Part shown: in pieces, positions 12,331 to 22,372 of the stretch
Layout: every line of letters starts with the position of its first letter
Numbering within the stretch: position 1 is the first letter of the stretch
Assembly (NCBI GenBank): GCA_026874595.1
Contig: CM049307.1
Coordinates: 26,758,362 to 26,822,361 of the forward strand
Direction: 5' to 3'
From: Sipunculus nudus
Taxonomy: Eukaryota; Annelida; Sipuncula; Golfingiida; Sipunculidae
DNA: 64,000 bases
The notes under the pieces: model-generated
Told to the model about the DNA's origin: nothing
Seen by the model: the letters and a program-made list of their open reading frames with translations, nothing else
Database searches by the model: none
Position numbers and translations under genes: made by a program

Positions 12331-14195
12331 TAAGCAGTTCCCCATGGACCTTGCAAATGTATGGTCGATATCATGCAATGCTTGGAGGTCTGTAGCATCG
12401 AAGGGATCGAATTATTTCTTAGTTGTCCCCGAGATGAGTCTACATTGAAATCCTAGAAGGGCAAAGAGACGGTGCTAGCAAGCATGGTCCAAGGAACAGT
12501 CAACATTACACCCCAAGGAAACTGCTATCTTGATATAGATCCCTTTTGTACCTGGGTAGTGAATTTAAACGTCCTTTACTTAACTGACACTGGGCTTCAA
12601 ACCTGATCTTCCCTCTGTTATACCAACACCGGGAGCGTGAGAAAATTTTTATTTCGTTTGTTTGCTTGCTATAAGCCCTGACATATACGATATCTCATAA
12701 ACTTTGTAAGTATAGTGCACCGTTCATAAGAACGTTTACACAGGCTTAACATACTAGCCACATCTGCAAGTGATATGGACACGCCACAGGAAAATCGATT
12801 ATGTACACTAAAACAAATATTTGCAAATGGATAGTTGCGAAGGTGTGATGGTTTACGCTCAGTTGGGAGATTTTATAGTATTGTGATTGATCGAAGAATT
12901 TTGTCTGTAATAACATCCGTATGCTTGGTAGAATTTCAAGCTAATACACCATGAACTGGTATGTCCTCCACCAAGCATATAATACATTTTGCAATATATC
13001 CTCCATCTTCGTATAAAATACCAAGGGGAATGCCTCCGTCCAAATGAACAGAATATCACCGCGTTATATGTCTAAACACCGTAGATATTATCTAGAAACG
13101 TGAGCTCAAGTGACTACCTCGGCACTGATTTCACACCATGAAAGCCAAATGATGTGCTTCATTTTCATTTTAATATTATTAATATTTAGTATGCATCTCA
13201 TAAATTATACTTTTAGAATCAATAGTTTTGATCCTATATATTTACCCTTTGAGCTCTGTGTATCTCGATTGGTTTGAAGCAGACGGGGCCTCCGATATGT
13301 TTGGTAGAATAAAAATTCCAGGGTTTTGAGATCATAAGAATGCGCGATTCCTGACAAAAACGCGGAAAAACATCCTGGTTAAGCTAATGTTTCATAAAAT
13401 GTTATATGATACTAAATATCTTTCTCCGAACGGCGGCATTTTTCATAATTAAGAAAATATCTATTATCTAGAGAAAGTTTGATCATAACGGTTTTATCCA
13501 CAGTGATTTTTACTAAAATATTCTATTAAAGCCAGTTTGTGCCTGCCTTACATGTAGAATTATTGTGTTCTGGCTTACTCTGTGTACATATTAAAGAACT
13601 GTTGGTAATTCCTGTTGATAAAGGCTCTCTGTAATGATGGTATGTACTTGTGTATCAACAGGCTGTTAGTAAACACAACAGAAAGATTATGTAACCGGAA
13701 GGGGTCACTGCGCACGCGTTGAAAGCTGAATATTTCCTCGTTGGAGTATACGAAGAATCTTCTTGTCAGAAACTCTGGTTCGTCTTATTCGGTCTCCAGA
13801 TGTCCTTGTTGGAATGGTTAAATTGAACGAATAATTATCTTTATTAAAGAAACTGAGGATATCATAATGGTCCCCTTTTAAATCTTTTCTGACCGCCCGC
13901 GGCAAAGCTGCTGCGCCATGGAGCGGTTCTTTGTTTCAATAATATACAGCCTCGGTAATAGGAATAGTTTCACTTTGTTAAATGGTCCCACGCGGCGCGT
14001 GACACTTCATAAGTCACACGTAGCCGATAAATATTATATATGGGATACAGCGAAGAGATGCCCGCCAGCTGATTAATGGCAACCCTTAGTTCCCGCACCG
14101 TAAGGATACATCAAACCTTGAGGCCAGTATGCTCGCCGGAGGGTATAGCTCTCACTGCTTCTGAAATATATATTATATTTTCAAGGGCGCGGGCA
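12331..14195. other. Unique AT-rich sequence, no gene seen
   Basis: Short open frames only. GC content rises towards the right-hand end, ahead of the promoter candidate at 14.2 kb. No repeats or RNA genes recognised. Confidence 0.55.
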
Positions 14196-14352
14196 GTCCT
14201 TATATAAACCCTGTCGTCTGCTTGTCCGGTAGTCTGCTGTCAGTTCTTTTCTTGCTTAGAACTGACCTCGCCATACACACCACACCGCCACCCTGCAGGT
14301 TTGGCCGGCCAGGAAATTGGCACCTGTGTCTTGTTTCTGCTTCTGACCATGT
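14190..14352 (+). promoter_or_regulatory. Candidate TATA promoter and first exon
   Basis: A consensus TATA box (TATATAAA, 14201-14208) follows a GC-rich stretch. A TCAGTTC initiator-like motif is at 14240-14246, about 40 bp downstream, which is longer than the usual ~30 bp. The downstream ~100 bp is GC-richer, and a good splice-donor string (AT|GTAAGC) occurs at about 14350. A perfect 9-bp hairpin lies just after the TATA box. No protein can be followed from here. This could be the start of a gene whose other exons lie outside the window, a transposon promoter, or a chance combination of motifs. Confidence 0.3.
14239..14266 (+). other. Perfect 9-bp stem-loop downstream of TATA box
   Basis: Stem GTCAGTTCT (14239-14247), loop of 10 nt, stem AGAACTGAC (14258-14266). 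All nine pairs are canonical. If transcription starts near the TATA box, this hairpin would lie at the very 5' end of the RNA. Confidence 0.6.
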
Positions 14353-14548
14353 AAGCGATCCAGCTAAAGTTGATTTTGTATGTTTAATACCATGCAGCTA
14401 TGTTCAACATTACAGTTGTACTGACACTATGCAAAACATATGATGAGGTAATTTTTAAACACATATTGCTGCACAATCATGTTTCCCGTTTAAAGCCCAA
14501 AATAAAGTGCATTTAAAAGTGCAAATTTTTCCCTCCACATTTTGTTTT

Positions 14549-14587
14549 CGCGAGAGGTCCCGGGTTCAAATCCCGGACGAGCCCCCA
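14549..14587 (-). other. Extended primer-binding site: complement of the 3' half of tRNA-Pro
   Basis: On the minus strand, the 18 bases 14587-14570 read TGGGGGCTCGTCCGGGAT. This is exactly the complement of the 3' end of tRNA-Pro including CCA, the classical proline primer-binding site. It lies five bases after the end of the LTR at 14593-14739, where such a site belongs. The match does not stop at 18 bases. Read on the plus strand, the sequence back to about 14549 (CGCGAGAGGTCCCGGGTTCA...) follows the T arm, variable region and 3' side of the anticodon stem of eukaryotic tRNA-Pro. About 34-36 nt of tRNA are therefore represented, which is the size of a 3' tRNA half. The tRNA-Pro comparison is from memory and should be confirmed. 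The alternative, a truncated tRNA-Pro pseudogene, explains the sequence but not its placement next to an LTR. Confidence 0.75.
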
Positions 14588-14592
14588 CTTTT

Positions 14593-14739
14593 TTTTACGA
14601 AGACAAATTGTTATGGGGAAAATTTTGGGCCGATCCGGGATTTGAACCCATAACGGTGGCGCACAAGTCCGGCGTACCAACCGCTTCGCTAGCAAAGCAA
14701 GCTTCACAGTTCGGTCCGCTTTTATGTCACCCCGTTACA
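14593..14739 (-). repeat. 3' LTR of the miniature retroelement (147 bp)
   Basis: It aligns end to end with the 5' LTR but lacks 9 bp (TAGCGAGAC on the plus strand of the other copy) and has decayed termini: TGTAAC at one end and TTTTAC in place of TGTTAC at the other. The A box (14681-14691), a B box matching the consensus (GGTTCAAATCC, complement of 14638-14648) and TTTT (complement of 14619-14622) are kept. Confidence 0.8.
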
Positions 14740-14752
14740 CACCCCCTCTTAA
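14740..14752 (-). other. Polypurine tract
   Basis: On the minus strand the bases just before the 3' LTR read TTAAGAGGGGGTG. A purine run abutting the 3' LTR is the expected plus-strand priming site of an LTR retroelement. Confidence 0.7.
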
Positions 14753-14837
14753 GAGCGTTCTGCTATCCGAACAAGATTAATTATCCCAGGAGTCACACTT
14801 TGGTGAGCATATTCCCTGGGCCATAAAGTTAACCGTC

Positions 14838-14855
14838 ATCCCGGACGAGCCTCCA
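14838..14855 (-). other. tRNA-Pro primer-binding site
   Basis: TGGAGGCTCGTCCGGGAT begins three bases after the 5' LTR. It differs by one base (A for G at position 4) from the complement of the tRNA-Pro 3' end plus CCA. It would prime minus-strand synthesis of the element. Confidence 0.82.
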
Positions 14856-14858
14856 TTT

Positions 14859-15014
14859 TGTTACGAAGACAAATTGTTAAGGGGAAAATTTTAGGCCGAT
14901 CCGGGATGCGAACCCATAACGGTGGCGCACAAGTCCGGCGTACCAACCGCTTCGCTAGCAAAGCAAGCTTCACTAGCGAGACAGTTCGGTCCGCTTTTAT
15001 GTCACCCCGTAACA
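14859..15014 (-). repeat. 5' LTR of the miniature retroelement (156 bp)
   Basis: It begins TGTTAC and ends GTAACA on the minus strand. It contains an A-box match TAGCGAAGCGG (complement of 14947-14957), a B-box match GGTTCGCATCC (complement of 14904-14914) and a TTTT (complement of 14885-14888). The A-box region is partly duplicated within the LTR (GCTAGTGAAGC and GCTAGCGAAGC). The primer-binding site begins three bases after its end. Confidence 0.8.
14885..14957 (-). promoter_or_regulatory. tRNA-like Pol III unit inside the LTR
   Basis: An A box (TAGCGAAGCGG) and a B box (GGTTCGCATCC here, consensus-like in the sister copies) lie about 32 bp apart, the spacing of tRNA genes. A TTTT terminator follows the B box by about 15 bp. 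The sequence between the boxes (GCCGGACTTGT...) recalls an anticodon arm, but the stem does not pair, so it is not a functional tRNA. Type 2 Pol III transcription of the LTR is inferred from the boxes, not shown. Confidence 0.6.
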
Positions 15015-18000
15015 ATAAATAAAAGTATACTTAAGCATGCAGAATAGAACAAGATTTTAAACAAATTCCAGGCAATAGGCTTTTCGTGAAAAAAAAGCTG
15101 CCGAATCCAGCCGAGAGCAAAGTTTATCTTTATGTTAAGCTTTAACCATTAACTCCAAGTTTTAAATTATGAAACGTTTTCTTGATTTTATAGTAATTTG
15201 TATAATAGGCTAAAGCCATGGTAGCCAGGTGATCTGATTACTAATGGACATGTTTAATTTTAATGACCATATTAGGACTGGGGACCATATGTTTCGCCCA
15301 CTTCAGAGTTAGACACTTACAGACTGGACAGTTGATATTAAAATCCCTTTTTATACAAGATGAAAGGTTAAGCCTACTTGAAGATGGAGATAACTGAATC
15401 AGATAATAATATCGATTTTTGTTATGCAATTGTTAATTTCATTCACATTTCATTTAGACAGTTAGGGAATTTATAGCTAGGAGATCCTTTCTTCTGTGAA
15501 TTGACATTACAAACTATCATCTGTTCCTAGAAGCGTCTTAGGTAAAATCATCAGTAAGATTTTGTTTAAATCTTTTAACTGAAAGGCAACAAATGAATAA
15601 TTCTGTCATATAAACTGGTTTTATTTCGTGGTTGTTCCTTTTTTAACCTCCGGCCGTTTTAGGGTGCAAAAAGAAGGATTTCTTTACAAAACTCTTGAAC
15701 ATATTTTCTTCCCTGGCAAGGAAACATGTTTAAGCGTATATAACAGCAGTATAAATCAAGAATGATATATAACTATTTTGCAATCATGAATAAGGAGTCA
15801 CGAGCCACATGCAAATATATGGCTCAATCGATCCTTCGGATCCTTCATCCTAAGTTACAAAAATTAGTGCTTCGTTTGAAAAAGTTATATACAGGATATA
15901 AGCTTCTGAGGAGTGGCTTCACTGATTGTCTCAAATATCGGTGAGTCGCCAGTTCTCAGATATCCTGACCTGATACACAAGATGATGGAGTCATCTGTCA
16001 TGTATAAACTTCAGTTGAAAATTTCACTATATTATCCTTTTTCATGCAAATTAATCCAATATCTCCACACTGACTGAAGCATATGTTATGCTATTTAGTG
16101 TTGTTCTTCCCCACTGCTTCCAACTGAAAAAAAAGACGTACAAGGGTTTCTACAAAAATACTTTTTTGAAGATTTAAGCAGAGGCATTCTCTTAAATATC
16201 AAGCAAAGTGAAATTGTCATTGCAAACTTGGCTTACTAAACTTATACAAAAAAAATTATTTGTTGACATTTCTGACAAAATAAATATTTATCAAATAAGA
16301 TTATTGTAATTTTTTTTAATTTTATTAAAAAAAAACAAGTAGCACTTTAATATCCAAGGCTAAAGATATTATTTAAGATAAGAGCAAATTTTAATTGATA
16401 ACAGGAAAATTTATCATTAGAGAAGTTTATTAGGCGTTTCCGTTTTCAGCGCTTTTTTCCGTTTGTGTGCTTTGTGCCCGAAAAGGATTTTATGTCAGCC
16501 AAATTCCTGATTTCCAAATGAATGCCACTCAGTTAAAACACGTTTACAGCGATCTAGACCCCGGGTCAAACTTATGAATTTGTCTAAAATTTGAACAGGT
16601 TTATGTTTTTTTTTTTATTAATCAAATGAATGGGCTACCCATTCATTATTTGTCATTATATATGTTCACAATCTAAAACAGGATTTGTGCTGGGACTCTG
16701 ATGAATTATTTTAGCGATATCTTTTGACGAGCCAAAACTTATACAAACATTAAATAACATATATACCTCCTAAATGTATGCTAAACAACTAAGGATGCAA
16801 AGCAGAAAAATGAAAAAAAAACTATTATTTCACAGGATTTGTTCTTCAAATTATTTAACTGAATCTACAGGGATCTTTTTGCAAATATCATTAAGACTTT
16901 TAAATACTGTAATTTTTTATTTATTTTTTTTTTTTGAAAATTCATTTCAAAATTTATATTTATATTAAAACTTTACATTTGTAACTTCTTTTCTGTCGAA
17001 TTCAGAAAACACAAACTAATTGCCCCAACAATTTTGTCTTTATATGGAATGTATACATCAAAGTTTTACTCTGCCATAAAAGCTGATGTAGATACCCTGA
17101 TTAGAAAAAAATAACGTATTTGATACATGTAGCCTAATACTAGCTTAAAATTGTGAACTTTAAGGCTTCAAATAAGCTGAAAAACAAAAATAACATTTTG
17201 TATTCCATTTGGCTCATCAAATTGATTTTTCGGACTAATATTTAATATTTATATCCAAAATAACAAAAAGGTTTTAAAATTATATCCCTTTTAATATTTT
17301 AAACATTTAATATTAAGATATGAAGGTTACAAATTTAAGATAGAGTTTCCAAATTAATGTTAATGGATCCAGCACATCCAAATTAGATAAAGTGGTAGCT
17401 CTGATTAAATTTAGCAAAACACATTTCTCTATATATAACAATTTCAAAGCTTGAACCCTGAACATTTACCCATATATGTTTTTTTAAATATATATATACC
17501 GAGGTCAATTTAGAAATTAGCCGATTTCTAGCACTTTTCAAAGGGGGTAATGTTTTGAAATGTGGTCTCGATGAATCACTTTAACAGAGCATGGCATCAA
17601 ACCTAATAATGGCGGGGGTTGCGGCAAAACTTAAAATTTCAGGATTGGCCCCAGGACTAGATCGCATATAATACAATAAGTTTTATTTTAAATTTTGTAA
17701 GAGTTCAAGGAAATTTTAGGTAATACCTGCACTCATTCAAATCACTTATACAATGGAATTATTCTACTTTTTCTACAAGATTACTCTGAGTAAGGCAGGT
17801 AACCTTTAGAGCTGGTGCACACAGCATATAAAACACTAGTCAAATTGTGAGGAACAAGCTCAGGTACCATTGTAACGCAGGGAAGGGTTTCTATTTTACT
17901 TTCGAATTCAGCAAAACTCAACCCTGGGTATGGAGAGGCTAATTAGCAATATGGACACCCGGATTCAGTCAATATAAAGCTGGAACCCCGCGGTTTAACT

Positions 18001-18403
18001 AGATTAGTCCGGTCTTTAGTTACGGTCACGTGTTCATGCGGTCACGTGGCGGGACTCATGTATGTGGCAACAGCTACAGGTGGTAAACATCAAGCCGACT
18101 GGTACAAGCACAGAGGGTTAACGTTAAATTCGGGCGACACCCAACTGTTAATCAAGGTTGAGGCTTGAAGGCACGGTATTCGGAGAATCAAAATATCCAT
18201 TATCTGTCATCCATTAAAGGGCTGAATGTTGTTGGATATGGACTCTTTATTATAGGAAAGTCCGTTAAATTTTCTCGGGCCAGCCAACAGTCTTTGTCGC
18301 AACGTTTTCAGGTAAAGATTCATCTAAACTTTTTTGTTAGCGGTACCAATATTATACAGACACGGTTTATATAATATATATTCTTATCAGAGACATAAAT
18401 AAT
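15015..18403. other. Very AT-rich unique sequence, no gene seen
   Basis: Many A and T homopolymer runs, especially 16250-16950. No gene, RNA or transposon end recognised. A pair of CACGTG E-boxes near 18.03 kb is listed separately. Confidence 0.55.
18024..18048. promoter_or_regulatory. Paired GGTCACGTG E-box motifs
   Basis: GGTCACGTG occurs at 18024-18032 and again at 18040-18048, in the same orientation with a 7-bp gap. CAGCTA and CAGGTG strings follow within 40 bp. CACGTG is the core of bHLH-ZIP sites (the USF/MITF/MYC class). This is a motif observation only. Confidence 0.3.
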
Positions 18404-18652
18404 CAGTGGCGGTAAAGTTTAGCGCGCACCCCCCCCCCCCCCTTCCGTTTTGATCTACAAATATGAAAATAAAAATAGAAAAAAATATCATGTTTAATAC
18501 CGAACAAATTTTAGTCTCGCCGACTTTGCGTCTCGCGTCGTTTAATTTCTTATTCTGAAGGCAGTAGTGTGTGTATTGTAGTCCCAGCACACTTGTTCGA
18601 CTTGCCAAGGGATACCCTCTCCACCAATTCTGAAGTCCTGTATTCGCCCCTG
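18404..18652. mobile_element. hAT-like MITE candidate with 14-C run
   Basis: The left end CAGTGGCGGTAAAG and the right end ATTCGCCCCTG (inward CAGGGGCGAAT) share the hAT-type terminal pattern CAGNGGCG. The span is 249 bp and includes a TTTAGCGCGCACC stretch leading into 14 C at 18429-18442, a configuration typical of hAT MITE ends. The flanking 8-bp sequences are both A/T-rich but do not match, so the target duplication is not confirmed. Confidence 0.38.
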
Positions 18653-20003
18653 ATAAAAGGCTCACGTTCAAATGATAATCATATCGATCCTTCATCGTTG
18701 ATCGATAATCGATTAACTCGACCGACCCTTGGTAAGGTTAAAGTTTAGTAATATCTCTGAAACATTCCTAGAGTGGACAAATATGTGTAACAACATAACC
18801 CTCCTGTGGCTACTTTTGGCGGAGGAAACGCATTTGATACAATGCTCAGGTGCAATAGAAGTATCCTTTGACTTTTCAAATAAGTATAATTGTAAATCAC
18901 TATAATGTTCAGTTTAACAAAGAATTTTTTATAGATATATAAACAACCGTTATGAGTGAATGGTGGATGGCACATAGAACCACAACCGTTTTTTTTTTTA
19001 AGGATATAAATGTTAAGAGTTGATAGGGGGATGATAAAGTACCCAAAAACTTTCAATAACTGTAAACAGTCCTTATATAAGAGGATTGGATGGTTCTAGT
19101 TGTGTCGGAAATGATTGATTACTATGGTTACACCAGACATTTGCTGAACATCTGCTGTGTAAGCGCAGCATACACCTGCGCAGAAAAACCTGAATTATTA
19201 ATGACTGACTGGTCTGCATGCTACAAGTACAGATATCCTCAGAGCGGTAAGTGTTCGACCTGTCCACGCAGGCAGACAGGCCCTTAATTCTTTCCCGTGT
19301 GACTGTCCATTCCAGGGACATTAATTGTACCAACGTCCTCATAAATGAAAAGAAAGCCCCTCTCCTCTGACCGAGAATGTCTCAAAGTAATTGCCTTCCT
19401 GTTAGGTTCTTTATGATTTACCAGTTGTGAAATATCACCGTTTTAATGGTGGTCTGCTTTTTTAATTCGCTGTATGTCCAACATCGATGAACAACCTTCT
19501 GCCTCACCCTAAAAAGTTTGTACACTCTAGAATGATTTATTCAGGTGTCAACTGTTTGAGATATTCCGGTTAATAACTTGTAAATAGGCAATAAATGTTA
19601 AAACTAACAACCCAGGTGTTCTTATATTGTTTTACCGTGGCTGACATTCCTTACAGTCATACAACGTTCTAGGCGAGTTAGCATGAAACGTATCTGTAAA
19701 CACAAGTGTACCCTGACGGAAATATTCGGGGATTAATCCTACACAGGTACAAACAATTGCTGCAAAGTATATTGTTGTGACAGCATATACCATATGGATA
19801 CTGACAGAAACTCGGGCGGTTGAACATTTTTTATACGTCCGCCTCTTTCAAGCTCTGAATAAAAATACATTGCTTTGAATAACTACATTTTATGCATTTC
19901 ATAATAAAATAACAGCAATACAAATAAGCTACTTTATGATGGTTTGCTAATATAATACTGACGATATAAATTTACGGCACACTGTACTTATAATAGGATA
20001 TAC
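18653..20003. other. Unique AT-rich sequence, no gene seen
   Basis: Short open frames on both strands near 18.7-19.3 kb show no recognisable domain. A TATATAAG string near 19.07 kb has no other promoter context. No repeats recognised. Confidence 0.55.
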
Positions 20004-20818
20004 TGTTACAGGTGCTCTTTTTATTGTGTGACACGGGCGTAACTCGTGCTGTGACACCCTCGCCGGGCCGTTCGTTACATTCTCAGTTTAATCCGTACTG
20101 GTTCAACTCTCGTTGTCATGCTAGCTAGGGGCTTTCTCGCCTGGCCGAGGTCACGTGTGGACCCTGGTATGTAGAGACACATACAGCGATGTTCTTCTAG
20201 ATGATTCCTGTGACGCGTGTTTACCGTGTTGTGTAAGATCCTTTAGACTTTTCGAGAAGTAGAACATTCTTAGCTTGAGGTGAAAAGTTATATAAGGGGG
20301 CTGTGTATTAGAGCCGAGAGAGAGCAGCAGAGAAGATTCCAGCGTGATCCAAGCGTGTGTGTCGGTTTGTGGGACCTTATCCGACGAGTGCGGCAATTAA
20401 AGATTTTCCTGGATTTTGTGACGAGTCTTGCTTGGACTTCAGTTTACTTTCTGGATTGTTTCAAGAGCTTTATACTGGACTGTCATTCTCCGAGAGTATA
20501 CATTTAAAGAACTTATCGTTGTGACGGTGGTGGTATCCAGGTACTGTGCACATTGTTTATTTTACTGTGTAATTGTATTAATTTGTTGTTATATCGCTGT
20601 TATACTGTTTAATTGTATTAATTTAGTGTATTGTAATGTAAGGGTTGTTTTAAGAATAATTTATGGTTATTTGTTAACAAAAAACCACTGACTTCTTTAT
20701 TTATTCCCCTAGACATTTCACGCTGCCTAGAGTTACAGCATCTGATTTTTTTTTATCTCCATTACAAACTTTGTGTTCATCACGCATACGTGACCTGTTT
20801 ATATTAGGTTCCGTAACA
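20004..20818 (+). mobile_element. Solo LTR (815 bp) with 4-bp target duplication
   Basis: The element starts TGTTAC (20004) and ends GTAACA (20818), a perfect 6-bp inverted terminus of the type usual for Ty3/gypsy LTRs. It is flanked by the 4-bp direct repeat ATAC (20000-20003 and 20819-20822). Inside, a strong TATA box (TATATAAG, 20289-20296) is followed about 100 bp later by ATTAAA (20396-20401), a possible poly(A) signal. This gives a plausible U3 of ~315 bp, a short R and a ~400-bp U5. Neither a primer-binding site nor a second LTR adjoins it, so it looks like the product of LTR-LTR recombination. Short frames inside (for example 20280-20507) are not regarded as genes. The plus orientation follows from the TATA box. 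Confidence 0.68.
20289..20296 (+). promoter_or_regulatory. TATA box of the solo LTR
   Basis: TATATAAG followed by GGGGG. Transcription would be expected to begin near 20318-20325, which would mark the U3/R border of the LTR. Confidence 0.5.
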
Positions 20819-22223
20819 ATACCTACAGTCTGAGGGTAAATGGGGTCCTTACTTTAGATGCCAAAGGATTCTTGCGAGTTTATGAGTTTCAACAAGAATT
20901 TGATATTGGTGGCACCTTCCGGATCCGTCAAAGGGATCTTCATCATAACCTTTTAGATCCCACCTCATAATATTCATTTAAGAGTACTTTTAAGCACTTT
21001 TGGGTTCCATTGACGAACTTTTACTTGTTCCAGTTGGAACAGATGTTGAATCATTGTACTAATTTACTTTCTGCGTCTCTATAGTTTCTAATGAGAGATG
21101 TGTTTGGTGCACAGTTTAAAGGTTCTTATTACTCTTCACTAACACGCCACGGATCTCGGCTTTACTGTAGCCAAGCGGTGTACCCTGTATTCCGACATCA
21201 GACTTGCAACATCCGGATTTTAGACTGTACGCAAAATGGCAGCCCCACTGGCGCTTGCGGAATTTTTACGACGTCAAGTTAGTAAGGCACGGAAATACAC
21301 CAGGAAAGTAGTCTAGGGGCAGTCCGAAGATGGGAACCTGTCTACGAAGAGAGTTTAGTTGCTATTATAGACCCGTATCTATCAAGTACAAGCCGGAGGA
21401 TTGCATTGCGTATGACCGCCTGTGTTTTCACTATGTGGCTTAAGCAAAGCCAACTTGCCGAAGGCAATAATGCTGTTCAGTGATTCGTGTTCGCAACCGG
21501 GCCTTTTGTATGTTAGTTTTGCTGTAGTCACGTTGTGAAAACACAGATATGCCTTTTCTTCGTGCCGTCATTTAAGGAATTCTACGTTTAATGCCGCGCA
21601 ACAGGCATCTGAATTGCGTTTGCATATATGCGCCATACAGTTCGCGTTCAACTACGCGCATATAAGAACGTTCTGGTGACATTCCAATGGTATATGTTTT
21701 CATGGCATTCCGCACGCGTATTCGCTTGTACAAAGTGATTATCCTAACCAGGCAGACGTTTCAGCAAACAGACATTATAACAGTCATTTGTACCACTCAA
21801 ACACTATTTGATACACGTGGAGGTTGTGTCTCTGCGGATATCATTAAGCTGTTTAGAGTGATACTCGTGGTCTTGTTTGATATGTTTTAGGCACGCCGAG
21901 ATTAAAAAGTCACGCCATGTCATTTATATATGCTTTAACGGGAAAATGTCGTTACAGGATATTAATGTAAATATTATATTTTTGCTTTCATATCCGTTTA
22001 TTGTCATTTCCAACGAATATCGTAGGCAGCAGTGAATTAACAAGTTTTATATTTTTCTATAATTGTATTGAGTACAGTGTAGACCACAGTTTGGACCTCA
22101 TAAAAAATGAACTCATTCATTTATTAATACCATCAAAAATTTCCTCAAACATATACAAGTACAGTTTTATGTCCAGTTGAATACATACACCTGATCTCAG
22201 ATCTTCCTGGCAAAGGGAATTCT

Positions 22224-22237
22224 GGGGGGGGGGGGGG
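22224..22237. repeat. 14-G homopolymer
   Basis: Uninterrupted G run in AT-rich surroundings, about 115 bp before a 21-T run (22352-22372). Confidence 0.85.
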
Positions 22238-22351
22238 AGAGGTCAAAACACAACCTCCGACGACCTCTTGAATTAAAATGTATAGCGACCATGCGAGTGG
22301 GCAACAGCCGGTCCCCACAAGCGTTTGAGTTGTTACCTCGATTGTTTTCTA

Positions 22352-22372
22352 TTTTTTTTTTTTTTTTTTTTT
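22352..22372. repeat. 21-T homopolymer
   Basis: Uninterrupted T run. It could be the poly(A) tail of a minus-strand retrocopy, but the sequence to its right shows no poly(A) signal or recognisable transcript end. Confidence 0.8.

Larger units (their letters stand above)
14593..15014 (-). mobile_element. Miniature LTR retroelement (TRIM-like) with tRNA-like LTRs
   Basis: Read on the minus strand, the order is 5' LTR (15014-14859, starting TGTTACGGGG and ending CTTCGTAACA), three bases, an 18-nt tRNA-Pro primer-binding site (14855-14838), about 80 bp, a polypurine tract AAGAGGGGG (about 14750-14742), then the 3' LTR (14739-14593). The internal region is only 119 bp and has no coding capacity, so this is a terminal-repeat retrotransposon in miniature that must borrow gag-pol proteins. 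The LTRs are direct repeats differing by a 9-bp deletion and several substitutions, so the insertion is not recent. A second primer-binding site follows the 3' LTR, so the locus looks like part of a tandem LTR-PBS-LTR-PBS array. No clean target duplication was found. Each LTR contains a tRNA-like Pol III unit, described separately. Confidence 0.8.

Noticed and set aside
14549..14584. tRNA-Pro gene
   Set aside because: Only the 3' half is present; there is no D arm or 5' acceptor strand. Its position directly after an LTR, and the 18-nt sister site in the same place, fit a primer-binding site.
19073..19080. TATATAAG as a promoter
   Set aside because: A TATA string alone is expected by chance in this AT-rich DNA; no initiator, GC-rich leader or downstream frame accompanies it.
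22352..22372. Poly(A) tail of a minus-strand retrocopy
   Set aside because: No poly(A) signal, transcript-like sequence or target duplication is visible next to it.
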